Source: Bigelowiella natans CCMP2755 (taxonomy: Eukaryota > Cercozoa > Chlorarachniophyceae). Taken from it: a stretch of DNA of 30,000 nt. The position numbers and the translations under genes were made by a program. The DNA lies in assembly GCA_000320545.1 (NCBI GenBank), contig ADNK01001596.1:82501-112500 (forward strand). Reading direction: 5' to 3'. The notes under the pieces were generated by a model that was not told where the DNA came from, did not search any database, and was given only the letters and a program-made list of their open reading frames with translations. This document shows, in pieces, positions 1 through 9,958 of this stretch. Position 1 is the stretch's first letter, and each line of letters opens with the position of its first letter.

Positions 1-27
1 TATATATATATATATATATATATATAT
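1..27. repeat. TA dinucleotide microsatellite
   Basis: The window opens in an uninterrupted TA repeat of about 13 units. It probably continues to the left of the window. It is simple sequence with no sign of function. Confidence 0.95.
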
Positions 28-239
28 CAATGATTCAAATCGCTTATTTTATGTACAGAACTATTTTATAAATTAATTTATGATATTAGGGAAACGAATA
101 CGCTTTACTAGTTTATTAATGTTGTACTAAATATTATCGCACGCGCCTATCAATACTAGAATACATCGCAAGTCGCTGCTGCAATACCAATGCAGCTCTA
201 GAGCTGATCATGTAGGCTGTCACCTACCTGCCTAATTTA

Positions 240-259
240 CATGGATGCATGCATCCATG
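240..259. repeat. perfect 20-bp palindrome
   Basis: The two 10-bp halves, starting CATGGATGCA, are exact reverse complements with no loop. It sits in the 3' spacer of the eIF4E-PPR gene. It could form a cruciform or bind a dimeric protein, but the surrounding sequence is generally rich in GCATGC, so it may simply reflect composition. Confidence 0.8.
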
Positions 260-487
260 ATCGAGACATGGCGCGGGGCACAAGCAAAGGCCACGAGCAT
301 CGATCGGAGAGATGTGATTACAAACATCATGCAATGAACTTTTCGACATTGCTTGGTACACTATCCTAGGTACACGAATCGCGCTAGAGCCTAGATAGCT
401 GCGCCGCGTCGCACCACTCTAGCTGACTGCTACTGACTGCTTCTTGCATAGTCTAGATAGGCAATAGCTAGTTGTCGGCAGCGTTTA

Positions 488-533
488 CGTTGAAAAGATT
501 TAATCACTTCATTAGATCTACATCCGTCTCATG
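488..533 (-). repeat. dispersed TGAGACGGATG element, copy 1
   Basis: Read on the minus strand it begins ATGAGACGGATGTAGATC, continues through an ATTAAAT core, and ends near TTTTCAACG. It matches the copies at 4682, 5039, 9880 and 15308 over the GAGACGGATGTA block and the ATTAAA block. The right-hand CAATGGTCAT block is degraded here. Confidence 0.75.
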
Positions 534-799
534 CATGCATGGATATAGTCCGTGCGCTCATGCTTCATGCTCATAGAAGTACGTACGTGAGCAGCTACAA
601 ATACGCACAGAGAATACTAACGCACAATTACAGCACTGTCCTTGCGGATCCTCCAAGCCAAAGCTTTAATTTCTCTACGGCTAAAATTTGAACTAGACTC
701 CATAAACGCCAAACTAATTGGCGCCAATATCATTGAACCCAATGACGTTAATTTCCCACACATAATTAATTTAAAGACATTCATTCAAATATCTGTTCA

Positions 800-1712
800 T
801 CATCCATTCTCCATACAAGCACTAGACTCCCTGGTCTTGTTCTTCAAGCAAAGACCAGCGAGAACGTAAAGGGATGCTAATGTGGGCTCAGATTCATTCC
901 TCAACATTTGATACGATTTCCCATTGAATCCGTCGAGTGAACCAAATGTTTTCAGCAGGATTTGCGACGTGCTGTTCTCGATGCCAATGCCCTTTTCGAG
1001 CATAAGGGAGTGCAAATCTTTCCCAACGTCTATTTTCTGTCGCATTAATAAGCGACGAAGGATTATATTGTATGTCTCCGAAGAGGCTTGGAGTTTCCAC
1101 TGATCCATGCGATTTAATACATCGACAGCATTCTCGAGTCGATTGGCGTTCACATAGGCCAGAAGAATGTCCATGTACATACACTGAGAAAGACATCGTT
1201 TCAGATATAAATCTTACTGTTATTTATTAGGAACCGGTGGTTCAGATTCCAATAAACGAAAAGGAGGTAATATTGATGAATCGTGTGTATCTTTTTCAAC
1301 CAATGGGTAGATTTTTCTACTTTCTCTCTCATACGATTAGAGAAGATGAGGGTAGTCATTATTTATCATTATTACTCTTGGTGATAGTAGCAGTGGGGTG
1401 ATATGAATGGTGCCCTACCAGTGAAGGTTTCAGGTTTTGTTCGTGCAGCCGCATTAGGACACGTTCTGCCCCTTCGAAGTCGACCAACGACATGTTTCTT
1501 AATGGAAATTTCCATGAAGCAACCATTGGCATCCGCAGGTAGCTTTTGATGAGAACGACGTAGTGCAGCCTTTTTGGATGCTGCAATCTCGAGAATCTTT
1601 CTTGCATCAAGGAGCAGTTTTGCCCCCTCCTCAGCATTTCCTTGAGTAGTGTTTCCCAGTCTTCATCCCTCAATTTGTTTGGATCTTCGTCCGCCCTGAT
1701 AGTTGGTCGCAG

Positions 1713-1749
<37 letters not shown>

Positions 1750-2093
1750 GGATGTTTCAAGGTAAAACACTCCCTCGATGATAGCTAACAGCACAACATC
1801 ACAAGAACTACTCACAGTGATTCTGCAACATAGTGCTTTCTGTATTCAATTCTGATGGAGCCCAGCCGCGGTATTCTTCTCATGAGACTGTAATCGTTCC
1901 TCCAGCTGTGCCGATTCCATATGCTGATCGTCGGGGATTTCTTCTTCATTGCCAGCGACACCCCAGTAATCTGATATCGTAGTAGGTCAATTGGATTGTG
2001 AGTAGATGCAAGTGTATTTTGTCGCGAGGAGGATGCGGTTTTGCCTTTACTATCTGATAACTTGGTAAGAACTCCACGCACACACGACTCTCT

Positions 2094-2158
<65 letters not shown>

Positions 2159-2891
2159 CCTCTCTCTCTTATCTCTTTCGCACTCAAAATTACCTCAGAT
2201 GCGCACAAGCTCTCATTCTTCAGTAGGGTACCATTTGTACACGTAAATACGATATCTTTCCAGCCCTCAGCAAGATTTGCGGTATTAATACTTCGCAGCC
2301 GCCAACGTCCGCCGCGACAATTTGAACGATCCTCCCAGCATGGGGCTATGCCTTTACGCATGAGGAACCTGAAGTACAAGTTGCTGCTGTCTCAGACACT
2401 TAGACGGCTTTATTGAAATAGAGAACAAATTGCAACCAGAAGCCGTCGCCCTTGGTGAAGTTTATTCTATGGAATGTGTTGATGATATCTTGTCTTGAGC
2501 GTGCCTCCTCGAGCTTCTCATAGCTCCCTAAATCCCACCTAATATTTGACGGTGAGAGGTTAATCGATGGTTACATAATAATCATAATAATCAGGTAATT
2601 ATGTACCACATCGAGATTCATTCCACCCACATCATGATCACTTTCATAATCAATGAAATTCATGAAATTCTGCCGTTTCGGGGCCAAATCGTAGGTTGTG
2701 CTGATTAATACCCTGCCACCCCCCACCACAACGAACCTGTTTGATGTCGCCGAATGATACCACCACACCCAGGTGTATCTGAAGCGACTTCTGTCTCTCT
2801 CTCTATGGCGCGAGCTAATCCTGGCCATTGGGCATCGAGAAGACGAAGTTCGAGGTTGCTTGTCGAGCTGAGTTGCATCATTGGCGGCCAT
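800..2891 (-). CDS. eIF4E cap-binding domain fused to PPR repeats (six exons)
   Basis: Predicted exons on the minus strand are 2891-2737, 2538-2437, 2386-2194, 1970-1816, 1695-1419 and 1183-800 (421 aa). Residues 1-201 are an eIF4E fold, which binds the mRNA 5' cap to start translation. Tryptophans at 41, 44, 53, 103 (in WED) and 168 (in SIWN) match the positions of human W43, W46, W56, W102 and W166, and GGRW follows the WED motif. This spacing is class I-like. Residues 202-421 resemble pentatricopeptide repeats, RNA-binding helical pairs: about three units, for example DILLAYVNANRLENAVDVLN. The join is intron 1815-1696, with a strong GTGAGT donor, a CAG acceptor and matching phase 2. If that intron is retained, the eIF4E part stops at TGA 1814-1812. 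The 50-nt intron 2436-2387 is the least certain; without it the frame is broken. Separate eIF4E and PPR genes remain possible. Confidence 0.62.
1715..1747. repeat. GT/CA microsatellite in the eIF4E-PPR linking intron
   Basis: About 16 GT units on the plus strand. In the sense of the minus-strand gene this is a CA repeat, located between the donor at 1815 and the acceptor at 1696. Confidence 0.95.
2089..2176. repeat. CT/GA microsatellite in eIF4E intron
   Basis: A nearly pure CT tract with a few CTCG and CCC interruptions, inside the predicted intron 2193-1971. On the sense strand it is GA-rich, so it is not the polypyrimidine tract of this intron. Confidence 0.95.
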
Positions 2892-3676
2892 TAGCAATGG
2901 AAAAAGCGGTAATGGGGCCCAGTAAAAAGCTGACAGAAACAAACTTGCGTTGTGCAGTATGGGAAGATAAAAGTCGAAGCCCCACCCAAAAATCAAAATC
3001 TATGCTTATATTGTTCCATTCGCTTACGTGGCGAGTGGGATTGTTGTCTTTGCCTCTTCGTGCTTCTTTCTTAACGGTAGAGGAAAGTAGACGTGACTCC
3101 CCCCTCCCACACAGGACCAGAGCGAGAAGAATTGTCGTTAGACACATAGCTATAACCGTCCACTTACGACGACAGATTTTCCTCGGCCTGGGCCCATAGC
3201 AAGGGGCGGAATAAATCATCCGGAAACGAGGAGGGGGTTAGTGCTTCGTCATGATCCTTTCTTCGTTTCGATTTTGGCCACTCTTCTGTCTGATAAGAGC
3301 AAACCCACAACACTTGAAACACGCAATATTGAATTTAGGCCTAATAATAAGCGGAAAATACCTAAACCTCTCTTTCCAGAGTTGAATTTGTTTGAGAGAA
3401 TGAGTACGTAACATCCAAGCAACATCCAACCCCTGGCACTAATTTGCTCCGGTTTAACCTACCAGAAGCTTTCTTTCTGAACTGGGTAAAAATCGATGTC
3501 GTTCTATATAAATCTCCTATATTTATATAAGTTTTGTCCGTCGCTGCAGCGCAACAGAGCTCAGGAAGAAAGGGCTTTCTGTGAGGCAGCGAGATTGAGG
3601 AGGTTCCATTTTCCTGGGTCTTGGATTTCGTTACGTATTGCTAAATTCTAACCCTTTATTGATTGAATAGGCTCAA
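2892..3676. other. divergent promoter spacer between eIF4E-PPR and RPB4
   Basis: A head-to-head spacer of about 0.8 kb. The open frames seen here on both strands have no recognisable homology and look like shadows. TATA-like sequence lies at 3504-3513 and again near 3531, upstream of RPB4. There is no copy of the dispersed element. Confidence 0.6.
3504..3513 (+). promoter_or_regulatory. possible TATA box of the RPB4 gene
   Basis: The sequence CTATATAAAT lies about 165 bp upstream of the RPB4 start codon. The aquaporin-like gene has a similar element at a similar distance (13440-13447 versus ATG 13600). A second AT-rich match occurs near 3531. This is sequence resemblance only. Confidence 0.35.
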
Positions 3677-3748
3677 ATGTCGTACTCGGGACAAAAAACT
3701 AAACAGGTTTGTGAAGTCTTTTACAACATTACAACACAAATAGAAGGC

Positions 3749-3799
<51 letters not shown>

Positions 3800-4366
3800 G
3801 GTGGGTGCGTTATGTTCTCGTACAAAATCATAAAGAAACTATTGGAACACGTACCAAGTAAAATTTGTCTTTAACAGGAAGGGAAAGACTACGAAGCTTC
3901 TCGATCATATGCTCAATCATCTTCATCACACTTCATGAACCAGCAGAGTATGGAACTCGATGCCTCTCAGTTAAAACTTGGCAAGGAATTTCATGAAGCA
4001 CATTGCTTATGGAATGCAGAGGTAGCTGTGATTCTGGATACTGTGATTAAAAGAGAAACGCTAAGTGATAGGAATAAAGACTTGGTAAAGACGACATTAG
4101 ACTATGTAAATAAGTTCAAGTATTTCCCCACGAAAGAAATGGCTAAGAAGGCAAGGGAGTATGTTGAAGATAATACTAAGCCCGATAGGAAAGGAGGTAA
4201 ACCAGGTATTGACATCGAACAATTTGAAGTCGCTGAAATGGCGAACACAGGAATATTCCAGGCTGAGGAAGCCAGAGAACTTCTGCCAACCGTAAAGGAA
4301 AAATTTGAGGGTAGAGAGGATGAACTTGAAGATTTCCTTTCCGGTCTCACAGAATATGTGGGTTGA
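3677..4366 (+). CDS. RPB4: RNA polymerase II subunit RPB4
   Basis: Two exons, 3677-3706 and 3878-4366, give a 172-aa protein. RPB4 pairs with RPB7 to form the stalk of RNA polymerase II, which works in initiation, RNA handling and mRNA export. The HRDC-like RPB4 fold is visible: the N-terminal AQLK.GKEF..A..LWNAEV segment, the TLDYVNKFKYF helix, and the C-terminal block FEVAEMANTGIFQAEEAREL followed by a conserved acidic end (EDELEDFLSGLTEYVG). The start gives MSYSGQKTKQ, which joins in phase 0 to EGKDYEASR. The 171-nt intron (GTTTGT...ACAG) carries a CT microsatellite followed by GT repeats. A lysine/glycine-rich insert of about 10 residues lies before the FEVAEMAN helix. The product is close to the usual family length. 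RPC9/CRCP is less likely because the C-terminal block fits RPB4 better. Confidence 0.93.
3751..3806. repeat. CT then GT microsatellite in the RPB4 intron
   Basis: A run of about 20 CT units followed by GTGTGTGTGGGTGGGTG, wholly inside the RPB4 intron 3707-3877. Confidence 0.93.
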
Positions 4367-4681
4367 ATCAATTTCGTGGTATTCGTTGGTTTCCAGTCGG
4401 GGCGATTTTTCTAGTCACCCCGATTTTTGCGATAGGCACGTGCGCATTCGTGCCTTAATTGAAAGTTAAAAGTAATACACTAGTTCATGTCTATTGAGAA
4501 TGCTCCAGCTGAAAACAATTTGACGTCCCTGGCATTCTAAGCGCTTTGTGTTCAGTTGCGCAGATGCTGTGCGCATTGCGTAAAAGTTCCAAATGATCCA
4601 GTCGTATATGTATCTATAATAGCTACATGTACATCAACAACGTAACGTAACGTTGCGCACATTGGCGGTTATTTTATCATT

Positions 4682-4744
4682 ATGAGACGGATGTAAGACG
4701 GATGTAATCAACCAATTAAATTTGTGCAATAATGGTCATCCTAA
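4682..4744 (+). repeat. dispersed TGAGACGGATG element, copy 2
   Basis: Begins TGAGACGGATGTAA. The GACGGATGTAA part is immediately repeated in tandem. The AATTAAATTTG core and the right block AATGGTCATCCT follow. It is the most complete plus-strand copy. Confidence 0.85.
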
Positions 4745-5038
4745 TGTAGCTGTGCAATGCCAGCGGCTTACAGCGCTAATGTTGAATCTGTTGGTCTACG
4801 CTATGATGTGTTTCATGCAATCAAATGCATGTGGCTCGGTCTTAAATGTCACGCATTTCCCTAGTTTCGCGCAGCAGTGCGTGTTTCCTTCTCATCGCAA
4901 GTCAATCTTTTCGTTTCGTCGTCGTGCATCACCATGTAATGTGGCAGTGAGCTGATTCCTCTAGTGGCGTTGACACGTGCCGTGGCAGTGTGCAATGAGC
5001 AAGAAATATAGAAAGCAAATGATCTACATCGATCTTCG

Positions 5039-5088
5039 ATGAGACGGATGTAATGAAACGATTAAATTCTTTCAATGGTCATTCTTAT
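5039..5088 (+). repeat. dispersed TGAGACGGATG element, copy 3
   Basis: Begins ATGAGACGGATGTAATGAAA, has the GATTAAATT core, and ends TTCAATGGTCATTC. A truncated further copy (GTGAGACGGATGCATTAG) follows at 5098-5112. Confidence 0.85.
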
Positions 5089-5604
5089 TCTGTCATTGTG
5101 AGACGGATGCATTAGGTGGTGCGCAAACCAGCGGCTAGACTACTACATAGCTCTGCAGCTAGCGTAGCTAGCATGGAGCGCCTGTGTGTTGTTCGTATTT
5201 GTTGGTTCATCTACATAGCTAGATAGGCATAGTAGCTTGACTTGCTTCGCTAGCTAGATAGTGCCATGCATGGTGTCCATACGCCAACCTATAAATCATG
5301 AACACATGTACGTGTACTACTACCGCTACTACCTACGATATTCTACCTTTAAAAGATGACACCACGACGGCATGTAGATGCTACACGAGAAGCCGCCATC
5401 ACTAAATCACACCGCATCTCGAATTAATGCGCGATGCAATCCTAGCGCTGCGCATGACGACACGCTGTAGCGAGTGAAATAAATAAACACCCAGCTAGAA
5501 CGTCATCACAACATCCATCACATAGATACTGTTACCACACTATAGTGGAAATAACTTTAATTAGTTGCACGATTGGTAGGCATCAAAGGTACAATCACAC
5601 TGGT

Positions 5605-6759
5605 CTAGCCGTATGCAATGTCCGGATTAGGATTTGGGTAAGAGTGTGGATAAGAATTCGGATTCGGCAGTTGCTCAGACTGCCTGAATTTGTAGATGTC
5701 CTCCGCAATTTGCTCATCATCAAGTTGCGAAAATTCACCTATAACTGAAATCTTACTTTCATACTCGGACATCAGCACCTCCGTATCCTTCCCGAAAAAA
5801 AGGTATTTAACTATTTCGTAAATCTCTCTTCGAACAGTAGGATTGTAGAAGAAGAACAAGGCGTCTAACAAACCAAACGTACTCGAGGAGATAGCATGAA
5901 GCAACTGGAAAGTGTACGGTGGTGTAATAAAGATTGCGATGAAGCGATTTAGTGTTGGCGCCAGTAGACCCCAAATGAGAATTAAGGGGTAGAACTTGAG
6001 CAACTCAAAAGGCCCAGAGATGATTTTCCTCTCTTGTCCCGCTCCGTCAAAATTGCGCAGTTTTTGCCATATCGTGTAGTATATATACGTACAGTAGAAC
6101 ACATATATCCAGCTTAATCCATAGAGCGAAAATATGCGGACCATAATATACATGTCACTCTCCTTTCCTTCTTTGACCCAGCACCAATTCCCGGCGTCTC
6201 CATAAGCATTGAACCACATCGGTAACGACGACGGGACCACAGGAAACAGTTGGCATAATACAAAGAATATCCTCATCATGTAGGAATGGTCGATTGGTTC
6301 TCCAGAACTGATGCTGTTTGCGACTACACGATGCAGCGTGTATGCAGTGGCGCAGGCCCACAACATCGCGCTTTGCAAACCTAGAATGTTGAATAGGATG
6401 CTCAGTGTTTATCATGCTTGCTAAACCAGTACGACGAAACTGTTAGAAATTATCAAACCGTAGTTGATGAAGAATGCTTGCGCTTGGCACCTGAAGCTGT
6501 CCTCTCCATACTGGGCCATATCTCCGATTCCAAACACACAGTAGAATATGAAGTCGTTCAGCAATATGAAGAAAACCATTTGGAATGCCATTGTTGGCCG
6601 TAATTTTTCCAGTCCAAAGAAGCAAATCATTGCGAGCAAGACTGCACTGGCACTAATCCAGGATCCAATCCTGGTGAAGATTACCTACAGAGCAGCATTG
6701 GTGAGTTTTATTTTCAGTTCCATATTCAACGGAAACCATTTGTAATCAGACCAGAGCAT
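5605..6759 (-). CDS. seven-TM receptor, cAMP-receptor (Dictyostelium cAR)-like
   Basis: Exons 6759-6731, 6670-6441 and 6380-5605 give about 344 aa. Two introns of exactly 60 nt have GT-AG borders and matching phases. Seven hydrophobic segments are visible, among them IGSWISASAVLLAMICFFGL, FFILLNDFIFYCVFGIGD, SAMLWACATAYTLHRVV, IYVFYCTYIYYTIWQKL, and a last TM followed by NPTVRREI. The SxxLWxxxxAxxLxRVV pattern at TM3 and the Cys in the second outer loop (GNWCWVK) recall class E/cAMP-type GPCRs, which signal from the plasma membrane through heterotrimeric G proteins. The cytoplasmic tail is about 60 residues and ends in a Pro/Asn/Ser/Tyr repeat (PNPNSYPHSYPNPNP). The 5' end is uncertain: 6759 is the first Met in the open stretch, and an upstream exon could exist before 6843. 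The ligand cannot be predicted. Confidence 0.75.
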
Positions 6760-6843
6760 GATGTTCTTCGGCCACAGACTGCACCATTTGTACTTATTAT
6801 TCCGTGCAATTATCTCTTTAATCCACGATATTGATACGCCCAG

Positions 6844-7269
6844 CTACGAATGGAGGCCGACAGTCCAGCAGCTACCTACTGTGCTACCATGACGCTGCTG
6901 CAAGCTTGAGTCGGTCGGCTGCAACAATACAAAATCATCACACATCGTCGGTACTTCATCACCGTCATGAGTTCTATCACTGTGAACACTTCCATTCCTC
7001 TGTTAGTCATCGTCTGATTCAGTTACCGTATTTTCAGCTCAGGCCTCCTCCTCATGCTGCATGGTTTCTTTGCTCGGCGACATAGACCAGCTAGTAAGAT
7101 GCAACTCCCGACGAAAAACTACGGGAAAACAATCTATTTTTAATTTTACAGACAAATATACATGTACGACACGATACACTTGAAGTCGTAACAAAAAATC
7201 ACACATTTACGCCACTGCAAACCTGAAAGAGTAGGGACTAGATCTGATGAAGAGGTTCAAGAACGAGTA
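6844..7269. other. divergent promoter spacer between receptor and TruA genes
   Basis: A head-to-head spacer of about 0.4-0.5 kb. A plus-strand open frame at 6831-7085 has no recognisable homology. No dispersed-element copy is present. An undetected first exon of the receptor gene could lie here. Confidence 0.5.
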
Positions 7270-9333
7270 ATGAGGCAGCGCTACAGAGCTGTTGTGCAGT
7301 ACATCGGCACCCGGTCGTCGCTCCTTGGCCAACAATCAATGATGACACAATTATTTATAGATTTTAACGAAATCAATACCTCAGTTATCATGGCTTCGCG
7401 CGCTCGGAGGGCTTTCCGACGGTGCAGGAAGCTCTGGACAGAGCAGTGGCTGTTCTTGGAGCCCAAACACCGAATAATAACGTGATTAACGCGATGAATG
7501 TTGCTGGGGAGGAGGATAATAGTCGGCGGAAACGCAGAGGGTTCTGCGTGGGCGCTGGAAGAACGGATGCGGGCGTGCATGCTCTAGGTAACAGCCGGTA
7601 AGGAATGCGCGGAGCGAGTTGTAGATTTACCCGCAGCTGCTCTATTATTTACCAGGCCAGGTGATCCACTTCGATTTGTCACGAACGCAGCGGAAGACAA
7701 ATGATCCTCTGGAGGCAATATCAGGTAGTTCGCAAGAACCTCTCATCTTTCATCTGTCTTGGTAAGCTAAACAAATGTCCTCGCTTTGGCACGAAGCCGA
7801 AATGATTCATTCATTGCTGAGCTCGAACAACACGGCTTCTCTGTTTGAGCACTATGTTCTTAACAATAGGGGACAGCGTCAAGAATGCTGTGAATTATTA
7901 CCTCAGGCAAAATCAGAATGCAGATATCCAGGTTGTGCAGCTAACTGCTGGTGGAAAAAATCTAGACGCCATTTCGATAGATGCGAGCTGTTGCGATGTC
8001 TCTTCGTTCCTCGAAGGGAATGTTAGATTGAGATGCCTTTCAACAAACTCGCTGTATTGTTTTGAGACCATTTGGAATAATCATATGAATTAATGATTTA
8101 TTAGGTAGTTTCTGCATCGAAGGTGAGCTCAGACTTCCATGCAAGATATAGCGCACGGATGCGGCATTATGTGTACCGCGTGGAACTAACAGAGGATCCG
8201 TCGCTTTTTGAATCGCACAGGTTTCCTTCTTCTCAGGATAGACCATGATTATGTACTCTAACTGAGCCGCTGAAACACTGCAGAACCTCTCACTTTTGCG
8301 GTACAACTCGCACATAACAGGTCATGGCACGTGCCGGAACAACTGGACTTTGAGCAAATGCAGCTTGCAGCTGACGTACTAGAAGGCGAGCACGACTTCT
8401 CTTCCTTCAGGGGATCTAGATGCCAAGCTCGTTCGCCCATCAGGTCGTCCTGAGTTGCAGCTAACAGGGGAAAATCCAGCTTTCTTGAGAAGCACCGCCA
8501 ATAACACACTCGCATTCAATCAACAAATAACGGATGAACGCATTGTCGGTGCATGCATACATAACAGGCGAATAGAAGCTATAAAGCTTGACGGGTACAA
8601 TATAACGGAGGATTTCTCTCCCCGTGTAGTTTCGTCTGCGTCTCTATGCCAAACCTCCTCGTCTTCTCAACTGCTGCGAGCAATCGCCACCACCACCATA
8701 AAGCAACCGGACATACTACACGTGCGTGTGGCTAGCCGCGGCTTCCTGTATAACCAGGTATTAATCTTCACAGGCACGTAGGTCTATGCTTGCACATTGT
8801 TATATATCGAGTCGGTGCATCTGTATCAATCTGCATCAATGTTGATGTCCTCTCTCAATACCTGGTGAGGTTCGGCGAATGGTTGGGGCTCTCGTGGATG
8901 TTGGCAGGGGAAAGGTACGCATTATTTTGCGCGGTCACAAAATTAACATTTAAGGCAGCCCAAGATTCTGATGACAACATTTCTACCGATATTAGCCGTT
9001 GGCATTTTATTCCTGTGTGAGATACACATTTTAAGCATCCTCATAAAGAAACCACGCGTTGTTGTCCCTTCGGAACTTCAGCATTTACGTTTGACGCTAT
9101 TTGAAGCTTTATATGTGTGTGTCTGTGTGTAGATATCTGTCTCACAAGTGCGCGAGATATTGGAGAAGCGAGATAATAGCTTGGTATTTTCAAACAATTT
9201 GAAACGTGAAAAAGAGCTTTCGGTTCATTCTCTGACGACTTCCTTAATCCGTAATATTTATCAGCTTCGAACAGTTGCACCCCCGCACGGACTTTATTTC
9301 GCGAAGGTAGAATATGATAACATTTTTAATTGA
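7270..9333 (+). CDS. tRNA pseudouridine synthase, bacterial TruA/PUSL1 type (ten exons)
   Basis: Exons 7270-7313, 7385-7587, 7656-7724, 7870-7950, 8133-8220, 8321-8443, 8490-8757, 8870-8914, 9133-9183 and 9265-9333 give 346 aa with every phase consistent. TruA enzymes isomerise uridine to pseudouridine in the tRNA anticodon arm. Landmarks in order are [12 protein letters not shown] (usually YDG), [11 protein letters not shown], the catalytic [13 protein letters not shown] with Asp near residue 76, [19 protein letters not shown], the SWHV...GEHDFSSFR block, [29 protein letters not shown] and the terminal [13 protein letters not shown]. These read like bacterial TruA or organellar PUSL1 more than PUS1/PUS3. 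No clear transit peptide precedes the conserved start. A lysine/arginine/asparagine-rich insert lies just before the catalytic motif. Introns are 46-212 nt. The acceptor of intron 6 could also be 2 nt downstream. Confidence 0.92.
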
Positions 9334-9879
9334 TTGAAGGGCATTCTCTTCTCAGAGAGTTTGTGTGCAGCGCAAAGTCACTATGTGCACTGTCAATTAT
9401 CATTGCAACTTGGTGATTAAAGATGCCACAACGAGTGTATCTGTAGCAGTTCCATCGCATGGCAAGCAAGCTTTACTGCATCAATTTGCATTGGTGGCCG
9501 GATTCACATCTATACAGCGCCGAACAATGATCATTGCAATAGCTAGCATGCACTTTGCTATAATTATGCTCGAATTACACATTACACAACGCGCTGGTCG
9601 CCTGATCGACTTATTAGCCAGTGGAAGCCAATCAGTCTGCATTAACATGCGCTACTTAGCTAGTTAGCTAATCTAGTGATGCTCGATCGATCAGGCGTGC
9701 GCTAGCAATTGCAAGTCAAAACAATGCGAAGCACACGCAGCATGACCAAAACAACATGCACTTGATTGCATGCATGAAACATGCACATCACGCATAGCGG
9801 AGACCAACAGATTGAGCATGCATGTACAATAGCGCTGCAAGTAGCCGCTGCGCTGCATTCTAGCATTGCACAGCTACAT

Positions 9880-9930
9880 GAGGATGACCGTTAAACAAAT
9901 TTAATTTGATCGATTACATCCGTCTCACAG
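9880..9930 (-). repeat. dispersed TGAGACGGATG element, copy 4
   Basis: On the minus strand it reads CTGTGAGACGGATGTAATCG, then AAATTAAATTTG, and ends AACGGTCATCCTCATG. It contains all three conserved blocks. Confidence 0.87.
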
Positions 9931-9932
9931 AC

Positions 9933-9958
9933 TGCTAGCATGTACATGCATGCTAGCA
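9933..9958. repeat. 10-bp-arm inverted repeat beside dispersed element
   Basis: Arms TGCTAGCATG and CATGCTAGCA flank a 6-nt loop (TACATG). It begins only 3 nt past the end of copy 4 of the dispersed element. Confidence 0.7.

Larger units (their letters stand above)
28..799. other. 3' spacer downstream of eIF4E-PPR, CTAG/GCATGC-rich
   Basis: This spacer lies downstream of the minus-strand gene ending at 800. I see no convincing coding exon; the short plus-strand frame at 642-869 runs antisense into the last PPR exon. The spacer is rich in short palindromes built from CTAG, GCATGC and TCTAGA. It contains a perfect 20-bp inverted repeat at 240-259 and one copy of the dispersed TGAGACGGATG element at 488-533 in minus orientation. 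Confidence 0.7.
4367..5604. other. convergent 3' spacer, CTAG-rich, with three dispersed-element copies
   Basis: This 1.2-kb spacer separates RPB4 (+) from the receptor gene (-). I see no convincing gene. It contains two good copies (4682-4744, 5039-5088) and one fragment (5098-5112) of the TGAGACGGATG element in plus orientation. Around 5150-5290 it has many GCTAGC/CTAGCTAG runs. Confidence 0.65.

Noticed and set aside
4722-4955. A 77-codon plus-strand frame in the RPB4/receptor spacer
   Set aside because: It overlaps the dispersed element, has no recognisable domain, and lies in CTAG-rich noncoding sequence.
6671-6688. An 18-nt intron in the receptor gene (GTAGGT...CCAG)
   Set aside because: It would work in phase, but a 60-nt intron using the same acceptor (6730-6671) also works and equals the length of the other intron in the gene.
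9365-9667. A 100-codon plus-strand frame downstream of TruA
   Set aside because: No homology is recognised, and the TruA gene ends cleanly at 9333 with the family's conserved C-terminus.
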